From assembly GCA_024508935.1 (NCBI GenBank), contig JANINW010000014.1:255550-319549 (forward strand): a stretch of DNA of 64,000 nucleotides. The letters are read 5' to 3'. The stretch is from Flavipsychrobacter sp. GTDB taxonomy: Bacteria; Bacteroidota; Bacteroidia; Chitinophagales; Chitinophagaceae. Under the pieces are notes generated by a model. The model was not told the origin of the DNA. It worked only from the letters and a program-made list of their open reading frames with translations, and ran no database searches. Shown in pieces: positions 42,658 to 51,909 of this stretch (the first letter of the stretch is position 1; the number at the start of each line of letters is the position of its first letter). A program made the translations under genes and the position numbers.

Positions 42658-42671
42658 ACTATTTTTTTAGT
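42658..42671 (-). promoter_or_regulatory. BlaI-type operator box 3
   Basis: ACTA-N6-TAGT palindrome, 30 bases from box 2, upstream of the -33 element and also 54 bases from the divergent purC -7 element. Boxes 2 and 3 share the same 16-base sequence AAACTATTTTTTTAGT. Confidence 0.65.
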
Positions 42672-42724
42672 TCGGCGTGGATAAACGGTAAAAGGATTTA
42701 TATCGGGGTTTGGCTTTGACATAA

Positions 42725-42732
42725 TATCTTTG
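42725..42732 (+). promoter_or_regulatory. Putative -7 promoter element of purC
   Basis: TATCTTTG matches TAnnTTTG and lies 36 bases upstream of the purC ATG at 42769. Confidence 0.55.
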
Positions 42733-42768
42733 CACTCCATTCCGAAAAACAGTTATATAATCATAATT

Positions 42769-43695
42769 ATGTCTACACTCCAACTTTCAAATCAGACCAA
42801 TTTCTACAAAGGAAAAGTACGTGATGTTTACACCATTGCAGACAAGTATATGGTGATGCTGGTGAGCGACCGTATCTCTGCATTTGACGTAGTATTACCC
42901 CGTCCTATTCCTTACAAAGGACAAGTGTTGAACCAGATAGCTGCCCAGTTCCTGGAAGCTACTAAAGACATTGTTCCTAACTGGATGATAAGTGTGCCTT
43001 TGCCGAATGTGACCATAGGCCATAAGTGCGAAACTTACCCGGTTGAAATGGTGGTGCGCGGGTACCTGACAGGTCATGCATGGCGTACTTATAAAAGCGG
43101 GAAAAGGGAACTGTGCGGTGTGCCGCTGCCGGAAGGACTGAAGGAAAATGATAAATTCCCAACACCTATCCTTACACCTACCACCAAAGCGCAAGAAGGT
43201 CATGATGAGGACATAAGCCGTGATGAAATAATAAAACAAGGCCTTGTATCGAAAGAAGAATACGAGCAACTGGAAAAATATACCCTCGCTTTGTTTGAAC
43301 GCGGCACGCAGATAGCAAAAGAACGCGGGCTGATACTGGTAGATACTAAATATGAATTCGGTAAAAAAGGTGATACGATCTATTTGATAGATGAGATACA
43401 TACACCGGATTCGTCTCGTTATTTTTATTCAGAAGGCTATGAAGAGCGCCAGGCTAAAGGCGAAGCACAAAAACAACTGTCGAAAGAATTTGTACGCGAA
43501 TGGCTGATGGAAAATGGTTTCCAGGGTAAAGACGGCCAGCAGGTGCCAGAAATGACAGATGACGTGATAAATGGTATCTCTGAGCGTTATATAGAGCTGT
43601 ATGAGCATGTGACCGGTAAGAAATTTGTGAAGGAAGAAGTAAGCCAGGCTGATATGGAAAAACGTATTGAAGCTGAAATAGCTAAACTGGGATAA
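42769..43695 (+). CDS. purC: Phosphoribosylaminoimidazole-succinocarboxamide (SAICAR) synthase
   Basis: PurC joins aspartate to CAIR with ATP in purine synthesis. From the ATG at 42769 it has 308 residues, the longer version seen in this phylum. The ATP-binding entry [10 protein letters not shown]-like motif ([10 protein letters not shown]), [26 protein letters not shown], and the conserved acidic loop LVDTKYEFG with [11 protein letters not shown] are all present. The frame is open to 42730 but the residues there are not family-like and a -7 element overlaps them. hutU follows 41 bases later on the same strand. Confidence 0.95.
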   Translation: MSTLQLSNQTNFYKGKVRDVYTIADKYMVMLVSDRISAFDVVLPRPIPYKGQVLNQIAAQFLEATKDIVPNWMISVPLPNVTIGHKCETYPVEMVVRGYLTGHAWRTYKSGKRELCGVPLPEGLKENDKFPTPILTPTTKAQEGHDEDISRDEIIKQGLVSKEEYEQLEKYTLALFERGTQIAKERGLILVDTKYEFGKKGDTIYLIDEIHTPDSSRYFYSEGYEERQAKGEAQKQLSKEFVREWLMENGFQGKDGQQVPEMTDDVINGISERYIELYEHVTGKKFVKEEVSQADMEKRIEAEIAKLG

Positions 43696-43701
43696 ATTTT
43701 T

Positions 43702-43719
43702 AAGCCCCTTCAGGGGTTT
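43702..43719 (+). terminator. Weak hairpin between purC and hutU
   Basis: Arms AAGCCCC and GGGGTTT (one G-T pair) around a 4-nt loop follow the purC stop. There is no long T tract, so it may only attenuate readthrough into hutU. Confidence 0.35.
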
Positions 43720-43736
43720 GGGGTTAAATTATACTT

Positions 43737-45389
43737 ATGTCAACAACACACCGCGTGATACGCGCACCAAGAGGCGCAGAACTGAATTGCAAAAACTGGG
43801 TAACGGAAGCCGCTTACCGCATGATACAGAACAACCTGGACCCTGAAGTGGCCGAGCGCCCTGAAGACCTGGTTGTATATGGTGGTATAGGTAAAGCAGC
43901 GCGTAACTGGGAAAGCTTTGACAAGATACTGGAAGAGCTGCGCAATTTGAACGAGGATGAAACGCTGATGGTGCAATCGGGCAAGCCGGTAGGTGTGCTG
44001 AGGTCTCATAAAAATGTACCTCGTGTGTTGATTGCCAACTCGAACCTGGTGGGCCGCTGGGCTACCTGGGAGCATTTCCGCGAGCTGGAAGCCAAAGGCC
44101 TGATGATGTATGGCCAGATGACAGCCGGTAGCTGGATATATATAGGCTCGCAGGGCATTGTGCAAGGCACTTATGAAACCTATTTGTCTTTGGCCAGCCA
44201 GCATTATAATGGCACGCTGAAAGGCACATTGAACGTTACTGCCGGCCTTGGTGGTATGGGCGGCGCTCAGCCGCTGGCTATTACCATGAATGAAGGCGTA
44301 TGCCTGGCTGCTGAAATGGAAGAATGGCGTATGCAGAAACGCGTGGAAACACGCTACCTGGACAAATACAGTCATAATATAGATGAAGCAATAGACTGGG
44401 CGCTGGAAGCCAAAAAGAATGGTGAAGCTGTGTCTATAGGTGTATGCTGCAATGTGGTAGACCTGCTGCAGCGTTTGATAGACCGTAACATAGTGCCTGA
44501 TACGCTTACAGATCAAACATCGGCACATGATGAACTGGTAGGCTATTTCCCTGAAGGATTGAGTGTAGAAGAAGCGAATGCTTTGCGTACTGCCAACCCA
44601 GAGGAATATATCAGCCGTTCGCTGGATACGATGGCCAGGCATGTCCGCCAAATGCTGGAGCTGCAAAAACGCGGCGCTATTACTTTCGACTATGGCAATA
44701 ACCTGCGTGGACAGGCACACGATAAGCGTGGCGTAACGAATGCTTTTGATTTCCCGGGTTTTGTGCCGGCATATATACGTCCGCTGTTTTGCGAAGGTAA
44801 AGGGCCTTTCCGCTGGGTAGCATTGAGTGGTGACCCCGAAGATATCTATATTACCGATAAGGCCCTTATGGAGCTGTTCCCGGACAATAAAGGCTTGCAT
44901 CGCTGGCTACACATGGCAAAAGACCGTATCGCCTTCCAGGGCCTGCCGGCACGTATTTGCTGGCTGGGCATGGGTGAGCGTGAAAAGGCAGGTTTGTTGT
45001 TTAATGAATTGGTACGCACCGGCAAGGTAAAAGCACCGATAGTGATTGGTCGCGACCACCTGGACTGTGGTTCGGTTGCATCTCCCAACAGGGAAACCGA
45101 AGCAATGAAGGATGGCAGCGATGCCGTAGCTGACTGGCCTATATTGAACGCACTGATAAATACAGCCGGCGGTGCCAGTTGGGTTTCTTTCCATCATGGC
45201 GGTGGGGTAGGTATGGGTTATTCGCTGCATGCAGGCATGGTAATAGTGGCCGATGGTACTGACGATGCTGCAGAGCGCCTGAAACGTGTATTATACAACG
45301 ATCCGGCTATGGGTGTACTGCGCCATGCGGATGCTGGGTATGAAATAGCCGAAGAGAATGCTAAGAAATTCGGCCTGGATATCTGGTAA
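43737..45389 (+). CDS. hutU: Urocanate hydratase
   Basis: HutU adds water to urocanate in histidine breakdown, using bound NAD as an electrophile. The 550-residue length matches the family. Motifs include [37 protein letters not shown], the NAD-binding [30 protein letters not shown], the conserved Cys region [10 protein letters not shown], and the C-terminal [16 protein letters not shown] and [13 protein letters not shown]. No hutH, hutI or hutG is present nearby, so histidine degradation genes are split in this genome or located elsewhere. It ends at a bidirectional terminator facing rpoD. Confidence 0.96.
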   Translation: MSTTHRVIRAPRGAELNCKNWVTEAAYRMIQNNLDPEVAERPEDLVVYGGIGKAARNWESFDKILEELRNLNEDETLMVQSGKPVGVLRSHKNVPRVLIANSNLVGRWATWEHFRELEAKGLMMYGQMTAGSWIYIGSQGIVQGTYETYLSLASQHYNGTLKGTLNVTAGLGGMGGAQPLAITMNEGVCLAAEMEEWRMQKRVETRYLDKYSHNIDEAIDWALEAKKNGEAVSIGVCCNVVDLLQRLIDRNIVPDTLTDQTSAHDELVGYFPEGLSVEEANALRTANPEEYISRSLDTMARHVRQMLELQKRGAITFDYGNNLRGQAHDKRGVTNAFDFPGFVPAYIRPLFCEGKGPFRWVALSGDPEDIYITDKALMELFPDNKGLHRWLHMAKDRIAFQGLPARICWLGMGEREKAGLLFNELVRTGKVKAPIVIGRDHLDCGSVASPNRETEAMKDGSDAVADWPILNALINTAGGASWVSFHHGGGVGMGYSLHAGMVIVADGTDDAAERLKRVLYNDPAMGVLRHADAGYEIAEENAKKFGLDIW

Positions 45390-45412
45390 GGTTAATAGAA
45401 AATGCTATAATA

Positions 45413-45438
45413 AATAACCCCGCAATTGCGGGGTTATT
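45413..45438. terminator. Bidirectional terminator between hutU and rpoD
   Basis: A 26-base perfect palindrome (13-bp arms with CCCCGCAA / TTGCGGGG at the centre) has A/T-rich flanks on both sides. It lies between convergent genes and can serve both. Confidence 0.85.
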
Positions 45439-45461
45439 ATTTTGTGTAATGAGTAGATGTC

Positions 45462-46331
45462 TTAGTTGCCGAGATACGATTTTAATAGCTGGCAACGGCT
45501 GGCAGTGCGGAGTTTGGTAATGGCCTTATCTTTGATCTGGCGTACACGCTCGCGGGTAAGCGAGAATTTTTCGCCTATATCTTCCAGGCTCATCGGGTGT
45601 TCTACACTGATGCCGAAATACAATTTTATCACGTCGCGCTGACGGTCTGTAAGCGTACTCAGGGAGCGCTCAATTTCGCAGCGAAGAGAATCATAATGTT
45701 CCAGTTCAGAGTCTGCTGATTCTGAATTCGGATTTTCCAGTACATCCAGCAAAGTGTTGTCTTCGCTGTCTACAAACGGTGCATCAACAGACACGTGGCG
45801 GGCAGCTACCCCAAGGGTAGTTTCCACTTCTTCCGTACCTATGTCTAGCAATTCGGCCAGTTCTTCAGTACTTGGTTCACGTTCGTATTCCTGTTCCAGT
45901 TGAGAATAGGCTTTGCTTATTTTGTTAGACAAGCCTACTTTGTTGAGCGGCAGGCGCACAATACGGGATTGTTCTGCCAAAGCTTGTAAGATAGATTGAC
46001 GGATCCACCATACGGCGTAAGAGATGAATTTGAAACCTCTTGTTTCATCAAAACGTTGTGCAGCTTTGATAAGGCCAAGATTACCTTCATTGATAAGGTC
46101 GCTCAGCGATAGGCCCTGGTTTTGGTATTGTTTTGCTACGGATACCACGAAACGCAGGTTGGCTTTTGTGAGTTTTTCCAAAGCACGTTGGTCTCCTTGT
46201 TTGATACGGATGGCCAGCTGTACTTCTTCCTCGGGCGTGATCAGATCTACTTTACCGATCTCCTGCAGATATTTTTCAAGAGACTGGCTCTCACGATTGG
46301 TAATGGACTTCGTGATTTTAAGCTGACGCAT
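45462..46331 (-). CDS. rpoD: RNA polymerase primary sigma factor (RpoD/SigA, Bacteroidota type)
   Basis: The short sigma-70 housekeeping factor of Bacteroidota lacks region 1.1 and most of the non-conserved region. From the ATG at 46331 it has 289 residues, starting [18 protein letters not shown]. Region 1.2 is [16 protein letters not shown], region 2 includes [12 protein letters not shown] and the -10 recognition helix [16 protein letters not shown], region 3 follows ([12 protein letters not shown]), and region 4 holds the helix-turn-helix [20 protein letters not shown]. The frame opens five codons earlier (46343), which is less like the family. It recognises the TTTG/TAnnTTTG promoters noted here. 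Confidence 0.95.
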   Translation of the reverse strand: MRQLKITKSITNRESQSLEKYLQEIGKVDLITPEEEVQLAIRIKQGDQRALEKLTKANLRFVVSVAKQYQNQGLSLSDLINEGNLGLIKAAQRFDETRGFKFISYAVWWIRQSILQALAEQSRIVRLPLNKVGLSNKISKAYSQLEQEYEREPSTEELAELLDIGTEEVETTLGVAARHVSVDAPFVDSEDNTLLDVLENPNSESADSELEHYDSLRCEIERSLSTLTDRQRDVIKLYFGISVEHPMSLEDIGEKFSLTRERVRQIKDKAITKLRTASRCQLLKSYLGN

Positions 46332-46578
46332 AGACATAGGCAAAGCGTTGGTTTGGTTAGAAAATAGAAGAGGTAATCAAGTAATGTTTCCCTTATTGCT
46401 GACATTACTATGGCAAATCTAAGGGTCAACTCAATTCAACCCAAAAAAAATTAAGAAATTCTTAACAGCCTGAAACCAACGTTTTTTAATTGGTTTTCTC
46501 ACAAATTATAAGTAAATTCTTTTTAAAATTTTGATTGTTCAGTCAATTTTTTATTATTGCACTTAGTTAAGACTAAAG
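46332..46578. other. Intergenic region between rpoD and the START-like gene
   Basis: This 247-base divergent spacer is strongly AT-rich, with A/T runs near 46440 and 46495-46560. It must hold the promoters of both genes. No exact TAnnTTTG match was found on either strand at good spacing. No small gene was seen. Confidence 0.5.
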
Positions 46579-46962
46579 ATGAGTAAGAAAAAAGCAATGT
46601 ATAGCCTGGAGTTCCCTGTAAGATGTTCTCCTTCCATATTATACGAATTCCTAAGCACGCCTGTAGGTTTACAGGAGTGGTTTGCAGATAAAGTTGATCA
46701 GCGCGACCATACTTTCTATTTCAGCTGGAATGGTGCAACCGACACTGCAGAGATTGTAGAGCAGGCGGAAAATGAATTTGTGAAATACCGCTGGGATTAT
46801 TACAATCCCGATGAGTTTTTTGAATTCCGTATTGAGCAAAGTCCCATTACCAATGAGACGATCCTTAAGATCACGGATTTTGCAGATAAATTTGATATTA
46901 AAGACCAGGAAAGGCTTTGGAATACGCAGGTAAGCGATCTGAAGCACCGTATAGGTAGTTAA
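46579..46962 (+). CDS. START-like (SRPBCC/AHSA1-type) domain protein
   Basis: The 127-residue protein looks like a single helix-grip START/AHSA1 domain: RCSPSILYEFLSTPVGLQEWFADKV, strands around FYFSWNGATDTAEIVE, and the C-terminal long helix (ERLWNTQVSDLKHRIGS). Such domains bind hydrophobic ligands or act as Hsp90-type activators. The actual ligand is unknown. The gene is conserved beside the primary sigma gene in many Bacteroidota, as far as I recall, but this is not checkable here. Confidence 0.75.
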   Translation: MSKKKAMYSLEFPVRCSPSILYEFLSTPVGLQEWFADKVDQRDHTFYFSWNGATDTAEIVEQAENEFVKYRWDYYNPDEFFEFRIEQSPITNETILKITDFADKFDIKDQERLWNTQVSDLKHRIGS

Positions 46963-46980
46963 ATACCGTCTTCTATATGA

Positions 46981-47014
46981 AAAAGCTTGCTGCCTTTGGG
47001 CGGCAGGCTTTTTT
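46981..47014 (+). terminator. Rho-independent terminator after the START-like gene
   Basis: A 14-bp imperfect stem (two G-T pairs; arms AAAAGCTTGCTGCC and GGCGGCAGGCTTTT region) is followed by T residues. Confidence 0.8.
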
Positions 47015-47073
47015 GTATGTTTAAGCAAGGTTAATGTTGAGCGCTGTAAATAGTAAATAGCGCTTGTTTTATA

Positions 47074-47081
47074 TAGTTTTG
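47074..47081 (+). promoter_or_regulatory. Putative -7 promoter element of the LptF/G-like operon
   Basis: TAGTTTTG matches TAnnTTTG and lies 22 bases before the TTG start at 47104. Two AGCGCT sites (47040-47045 and 47059-47064) lie just upstream. Confidence 0.5.
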
Positions 47082-47103
47082 CACTAAATCAGCCCGGCTA
47101 CAT

Positions 47104-48561
47104 TTGATAAAGAAATTAGACATATTCTTACTCCGCAGTTTTATAGGGCCTTTCATCGTTACTTTCTTCATTACCCTTTTTGTGCTGGTCATGCAGTTCT
47201 TCTGGCTGTATATGGACGAGCTGATAGGTAAAGGGCTAGGTATATGGATGATACTGCAACTGTTATTCTTCATGTCTACCACGATGGTGCCTATGGCTTT
47301 GCCGCTGGGGACCTTGCTGGCCTCGATCATGACGTTTGGTAATATGGGAGAGAACTTTGAGCTGGTAGCCATAAAATCAGCCGGCATCTCCTTGCTGCGC
47401 TTTATGCGTCCCCTGCTTATGTTTATCATATTTGTAGGCGGACTGGCTTTCCTGTTCAATAATAATGTGATACCGTATGCCAACCTGAAGGCATTGTCAC
47501 TGCTGTACGATCTGCGAAATTCCAAACCTGCTTTTAATATCCGCGCCGGCCAATTCAACAAAGGCATTCAGGGCTTTGCTATAAGGGTAGGTGAAAAGGA
47601 CAAGGACGGCCGCACCATCCGTAACGTGATGATATATGACCAGACAGCGGGCCTGGGCAATATGAATGTGGTGATGGCAAAAGAAGGGGAGATGATACCT
47701 TCTGCCGATAAACAGTACATGATATTCCGGCTGAAGGATGGATGGCGCTATGATGAAACGGAGAATGGTACCAATGGTAAAGTGTACCGGCAATCGAGAA
47801 TGTATTTTAAAAGCTGGGACAAGATATTTGACCTTTCATCGCTCAGGCTTACCCGCACAAAGGAGGAATTATTTAAAGATTCTTACCAGATGATGGATAT
47901 TGTGCAACTGAACGAGATGATAGATAGCCTGTCGAGGTATAATAAGCACCTGGCTGCTAATGTCGGGTCTTATATAGGGCCTTACCTAACGGTTATGTCT
48001 GTAAACAAAGAGGATAACAAGGCCTTGCGCAGTAAACTGGCCAATGTCAAAGCACCTGTACATACCTACGATTCTTCTTTCCTGCAGGTGGTGAATGATA
48101 GCTTAAGGTTGCGTGTTATGCAGCTTGCGTCCAGCCAGCTGCGCACTGCCAAAGGTATGCTTGACATTACCGCATTTGATAAAAGTATCAGGCAGGATAA
48201 CTTTCTCAAGTTCACAATAGAATGGCATAGAAAACTAACCTTGTCTTTCGCCTGTATATTATTGTTTTTGGTAGGCGCACCCCTGGGTGCTATTATACGG
48301 AAGGGCGGACTGGGTATGCCGTTGGTTATAGCTATTGCCTTCTTTGTGGTATTCCATATCATGTCGATGACGGGAGAAAAATTGTCAAAGAGCGGCACAA
48401 TAGCACCCTGGATAGGTATGTGGATGGCTACTGCCATGCTACTGCCTATAGCCTTTGTGCTCATTATACAGGCGCGCAACGATTCACAGATATTTAGCAA
48501 GGAATGGTATACACGCTTGTGGAACCATATATCAGGAGCATTCTCAAAATCGGGTAAATAA
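47104..48561 (+). CDS. LptF/LptG-family LPS-export ABC permease (YjgP/YjgQ)
   Basis: LptF and LptG are the inner-membrane permeases that extract LPS for transport to the outer membrane. The 485-residue protein has the family start (KKLDIFLLRSFIGPFIVTFFITLF), two transmembrane helices, a periplasmic beta-jellyroll region (about 100-370), and four C-terminal helices with LVGAPLGAIIRKGGLG. LptF and LptG cannot be told apart here. The start codon is TTG at 47104; no ATG fits. The PAP2 gene begins right after the stop, and a GT39 gene overlaps that, giving an envelope-lipid operon. Confidence 0.9.
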   Translation: MIKKLDIFLLRSFIGPFIVTFFITLFVLVMQFFWLYMDELIGKGLGIWMILQLLFFMSTTMVPMALPLGTLLASIMTFGNMGENFELVAIKSAGISLLRFMRPLLMFIIFVGGLAFLFNNNVIPYANLKALSLLYDLRNSKPAFNIRAGQFNKGIQGFAIRVGEKDKDGRTIRNVMIYDQTAGLGNMNVVMAKEGEMIPSADKQYMIFRLKDGWRYDETENGTNGKVYRQSRMYFKSWDKIFDLSSLRLTRTKEELFKDSYQMMDIVQLNEMIDSLSRYNKHLAANVGSYIGPYLTVMSVNKEDNKALRSKLANVKAPVHTYDSSFLQVVNDSLRLRVMQLASSQLRTAKGMLDITAFDKSIRQDNFLKFTIEWHRKLTLSFACILLFLVGAPLGAIIRKGGLGMPLVIAIAFFVVFHIMSMTGEKLSKSGTIAPWIGMWMATAMLLPIAFVLIIQARNDSQIFSKEWYTRLWNHISGAFSKSGK

Positions 48562-49209
48562 TTGCAGAAACCTTATACCTCATACAATCCGTTTTTCTTC
48601 ATCCCTTTTATTATATGGGTGATAGGCGGGGGCATTGCATTAGCAATGTTCGATAATAAGACACTGTTTGCCGCATTCAATACCCATTATTCCGAGGCGG
48701 GAGATGTTATTATGTTATACACAACATGGCTGGGAGAAGGTATTTTTTCAGCAGTTGTTTTGTTATTGTTGCTCGGTGTTTCTGCACTCCGCAACTGGTG
48801 GTATTTTTTAGCCGCAGTACTTACTAACGGCCTGCCTCCTTTATTCATACAGGCTATAAAAACAAATGTAGGCGCGCCACGCCCGCTCAAGTATTTTAAT
48901 GAGGCAGACTGGATACATATAGTACCCGTATGGCCCAGGCTCATGGAACGCAGTTTCCCTTCAGGGCATACTTGTGCTGCTTTTTGCCTGTTCAGCTTCC
49001 TGGCCATATTGCTGCCGGCAAAACACAGAGTGTGGGGAACAGTTCTTTTTGTGCTGGCTATTTTAGTAGGATATTCGCGTATGTACCTGGCAGCCCATTT
49101 TTTTGCAGATGTATATGCCGGCAGTATTATAGGTACACTGTTTATACTGGTAATAATGGCGATCATGCGTCGTTACCAGGATAGATTTTTTAAAGAGAAA
49201 ACCATATGA
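48562..49209 (+). CDS. PAP2-family membrane phosphatase
   Basis: PAP2 phosphatases remove phosphate from lipids such as undecaprenyl pyrophosphate, phosphatidic acid or lipid A. The 215-residue protein has about five helices and all three motifs: KTNVGAPRP (KxxxxxxRP), FPSGHT (PSGH) and SRMYLAAHFFADV (SRxxxxxHxxxD). The start codon appears to be TTG at 48562, immediately following the LptF/G stop. It overlaps the GT39 gene by four bases (ATGA), so they are translationally coupled. Lipid A dephosphorylation is a reasonable inference from the LPS-export and glycosyltransferase neighbours. Confidence 0.9.
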   Translation: MQKPYTSYNPFFFIPFIIWVIGGGIALAMFDNKTLFAAFNTHYSEAGDVIMLYTTWLGEGIFSAVVLLLLLGVSALRNWWYFLAAVLTNGLPPLFIQAIKTNVGAPRPLKYFNEADWIHIVPVWPRLMERSFPSGHTCAAFCLFSFLAILLPAKHRVWGTVLFVLAILVGYSRMYLAAHFFADVYAGSIIGTLFILVIMAIMRRYQDRFFKEKTI

Positions 49210-50828
49210 GCAATACTGTACGATATAGTATAGTGGCGGTATTCGCTGCTTTGCTTTTCCTGCCTTTTTTAGGCCAGGTACATTTGTTTGATTGGGATGA
49301 AATAAATTTTGCAGAATGTGCGCGTGAGATGATCGTATCGAAAGATTACCTGCGTGTACAGATAGATTTCCAACCGTTCTGGGAAAAGCCACCTTTATTT
49401 ATCTGGATGCAGGTGTTGTCTATGAAACTGTTTGGTATCAACGAATACGCGGCACGTTTCCCCAATGCCTTTATAGGTATTATAACGCTTTTGAGCCTGT
49501 ACTATGCAGGTAAGCGTGTGGTAAATGAGAAGATGGCCTCGTGGTGGGTATTGCTATATGCTGCTACCTGGCTACCACATTTTTATTTCAAGTCGGGCAT
49601 TATAGACCCCACATTCAATTTGTTCATCTTCCTTGCCTTCCTGCAGATATACCTGGTACGTAACGGCGAAAGGAAATGGTTACATAGTGTATTGGCGGGT
49701 ATGTTCCTGGGGCTTGCCGTGCTTACCAAAGGCCCGGTTGCTATATTAGTGGCTTTACTATCGTTCATTGTTTATGTAATAGTGAACAAAGGCCTTTGGG
49801 GTTATAAAATATCCCATATCCTGCTCGTGGCATTCAGTGCATTGGTTACTACTTCTATATGGTTCGGCGTAGAGATCATAGCCCATGGATGGTGGTTCAT
49901 GCAGGAATTCATTACCTACCAGGTGCGCTTGTTCAATACAGAAGATGCTGGCCATGGCGGACCTTTTTTCTATCACTTCATAGTGTTGCTGGCCGGGTGT
50001 TTCCCCGCATCCCTGTTCCTGTTTCAATACAATAGAAAGAGAGTGACAGACAATGAACCTGCCCGCGATTTTACCCGCTGGATGTGGATATTGTTTTGGG
50101 TTGTGCTTTTGCTGTTCTCCATCGTAAAAACCAAGATCGTCCATTATTCTTCGTTATGCTATTTCCCCCTTACTTACCTTGCCGCACTTCAATTATACAG
50201 GCTGAGTACAGAAGATGTAAAAATAAAGGGCTGGGTGAAGGGTGGATTACTGTTCCTGGGGACAGTATTGGCTATAGCTATTACAGCCTTGCCTTTGGTA
50301 GGTTTGAATAAGGACAAGCTTATACCACTGATCGATGACCCATTCGCTGTTGGCAACCTGCAGGCAAATATTACGTGGAGCTATACCGAATGTACATGGG
50401 GGCTGCTATACCTGGTGGGTATATGGGTAAGTGTGCTGATGATGAAGAAACATTTCAGGAAGGGAATGATAGCTTTATGCATTACCCAATTAGTTATTAT
50501 ACAGGTCACAGTACTGCATTTTACACCTAAAATAGAAGCCTTTTCGCAGCGGGCAGCTATTGAATATTTCAAAAGTTTTGAGGGTAAGGATGTGTATGTG
50601 CGTGTATTGGGTTATAAAAGCTATGCCCATTTGTTCTACACTAAAAAGCTGCCGCCTGCTAATAAGAATTATTATAATGAAGAATGGCTGCTTACCGGTG
50701 ACATTGACAAGCCCACCTATTTTATCTGCAAAATAATGGATGCGGATAAATACAGGGCGCTTCCTCAATTAAAAGAAACGGGCAGCAAAAATGGATTTGT
50801 GTTCTTTTCAAGAATGCCTGCACATTAA
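49206..50828 (+). CDS. Glycosyltransferase family 39 (ArnT/PMT-like) membrane protein
   Basis: These enzymes move a sugar from a polyprenyl-phosphate carrier to lipid A or protein at the periplasmic face. The 540-residue protein has the signature DWDEINFAECAREM (GT39 catalytic Asp-Glu loop), EKPPLFIWMQ, and about 12 helices, with a periplasmic C-terminal domain. It overlaps the PAP2 gene by four bases and follows the LptF/G-like gene. The set suggests trimming of a phosphate and addition of a sugar on lipid A or another surface lipid. The donor sugar is unknown. Its stop overlaps that of the convergent gpsA. Confidence 0.88.
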   Translation: MSNTVRYSIVAVFAALLFLPFLGQVHLFDWDEINFAECAREMIVSKDYLRVQIDFQPFWEKPPLFIWMQVLSMKLFGINEYAARFPNAFIGIITLLSLYYAGKRVVNEKMASWWVLLYAATWLPHFYFKSGIIDPTFNLFIFLAFLQIYLVRNGERKWLHSVLAGMFLGLAVLTKGPVAILVALLSFIVYVIVNKGLWGYKISHILLVAFSALVTTSIWFGVEIIAHGWWFMQEFITYQVRLFNTEDAGHGGPFFYHFIVLLAGCFPASLFLFQYNRKRVTDNEPARDFTRWMWILFWVVLLLFSIVKTKIVHYSSLCYFPLTYLAALQLYRLSTEDVKIKGWVKGGLLFLGTVLAIAITALPLVGLNKDKLIPLIDDPFAVGNLQANITWSYTECTWGLLYLVGIWVSVLMMKKHFRKGMIALCITQLVIIQVTVLHFTPKIEAFSQRAAIEYFKSFEGKDVYVRVLGYKSYAHLFYTKKLPPANKNYYNEEWLLTGDIDKPTYFICKIMDADKYRALPQLKETGSKNGFVFFSRMPAH

Positions 50829-51850
50829 GACAGCATGCCTTCAAGTGCTTTAAATGCTTCAGCCGGGGGCAGCTCTTCCCAGAGTACCTGGTATATCTTA
50901 TCAGCAATAGGTATGCTGATGTTATAGGCTTTAGAGATAGACTGCATGCCCCGAGCAGCATAGTAACCTTCTGCCACCATTTTCATTTCGAGAATGGCAT
51001 TTTTTACAGAATAGCCTTTGCCCAGCATGGTGCCAAACAGGCGGTTGCGGCTATGTAATGAATAACCCGTAACAAGCAAGTCGCCCAGGTAAGCACTCGT
51101 ATGAAAATCGGGGCGTTCTTTGGAAGGGTGTACTTTTTCAAAATGCGCCTCAAGAAACCTGTACATTTCGCGATAGCAATTGGTGATATAAACACTCAAA
51201 AAATTATCGCCATAGTCCAGCGCATGTGCCATACCGGCACCAATAGCGTATATATTTTTCAGCACGGCAGCAAACTGGGCGCCCCATATATCGTGATTGC
51301 CGGTGGTATTGATATAAGCATTGTCGCAGGCTTTTGCAACGGCACCAGTCAGTGCATCGTCCAGGCCTGAAAAAGTGAGGTAGGAGAGACGTTCATCAGC
51401 TACTTCTTCGGCATGGCATGGTCCTGTAATAGATACATAATTCTCCAGCCTGAAAGCCGGATGCTGCCGGCTGAGATAATCATTCAACAATAAATTACTA
51501 TCAGGAAGAATACCTTTTATGGCAGAAACGATCTTTTTGCCTCCCCATAGCTTGGCATCAACACTTTCTATCACCCCCTGCGCATAAGCCGATGGAACCG
51601 ATATGATAAGTGTGTCGCATGCCTGCAATACCTGCTGCAGGTTGTCAGTAGGCGTAATAGTTTCAGGCAAAAAGCGTACTGAAGTGAGGTAGTGCGGGTT
51701 GTGATGCCTGCTCTGTAAATAGCTTACAGATTCTCCATTTCTAACCCACCAGTATATATGCCGGCCATTATCTGTAAGTATTTTGGCAAGGGCCGTGCCC
51801 CAGCTGCCATTACCGATAATGCCTATTTGCCCAAGAATATTTTCGTTCAA
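50825..51850 (-). CDS. gpsA: Glycerol-3-phosphate dehydrogenase [NAD(P)+]
   Basis: GpsA reduces dihydroxyacetone phosphate to sn-glycerol 3-phosphate for phospholipid synthesis. The 341-residue protein has the Rossmann motif GIIGNGSWGTALAKIL, DTLIISVPSAYAQGV, the catalytic Lys region SAIKGIL, GPCHAEEVA (SGPSFAEEVA-like), and AVLKNIYAIGAGMAHALDYGDN with DLLVTGYSLHSRNRLFG. The only fitting start is TTG at 51850, six residues before the Rossmann strand. It is on the same strand as the HlyD-type adaptor, 59 bases downstream. Confidence 0.93.
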   Translation of the reverse strand: MNENILGQIGIIGNGSWGTALAKILTDNGRHIYWWVRNGESVSYLQSRHHNPHYLTSVRFLPETITPTDNLQQVLQACDTLIISVPSAYAQGVIESVDAKLWGGKKIVSAIKGILPDSNLLLNDYLSRQHPAFRLENYVSITGPCHAEEVADERLSYLTFSGLDDALTGAVAKACDNAYINTTGNHDIWGAQFAAVLKNIYAIGAGMAHALDYGDNFLSVYITNCYREMYRFLEAHFEKVHPSKERPDFHTSAYLGDLLVTGYSLHSRNRLFGTMLGKGYSVKNAILEMKMVAEGYYAARGMQSISKAYNISIPIADKIYQVLWEELPPAEAFKALEGMLS

Positions 51851-51909
51851 TGTTGTAATGGTTTGAATCGCGACCGTTTGCCTGAACGATCACCATCAAT
51901 CAAAATAGT

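Noticed and set aside
43740-44900. Long open frame on the minus strand opposite hutU (386 codons).
   Set aside because: It is antisense to a certain gene, has no recognisable motif or start, and reflects codon bias of hutU.
47040-47064. Two AGCGCT sites before the LptF/G-like operon.
   Set aside because: Six-base palindromes occur by chance. No known regulator site is matched.
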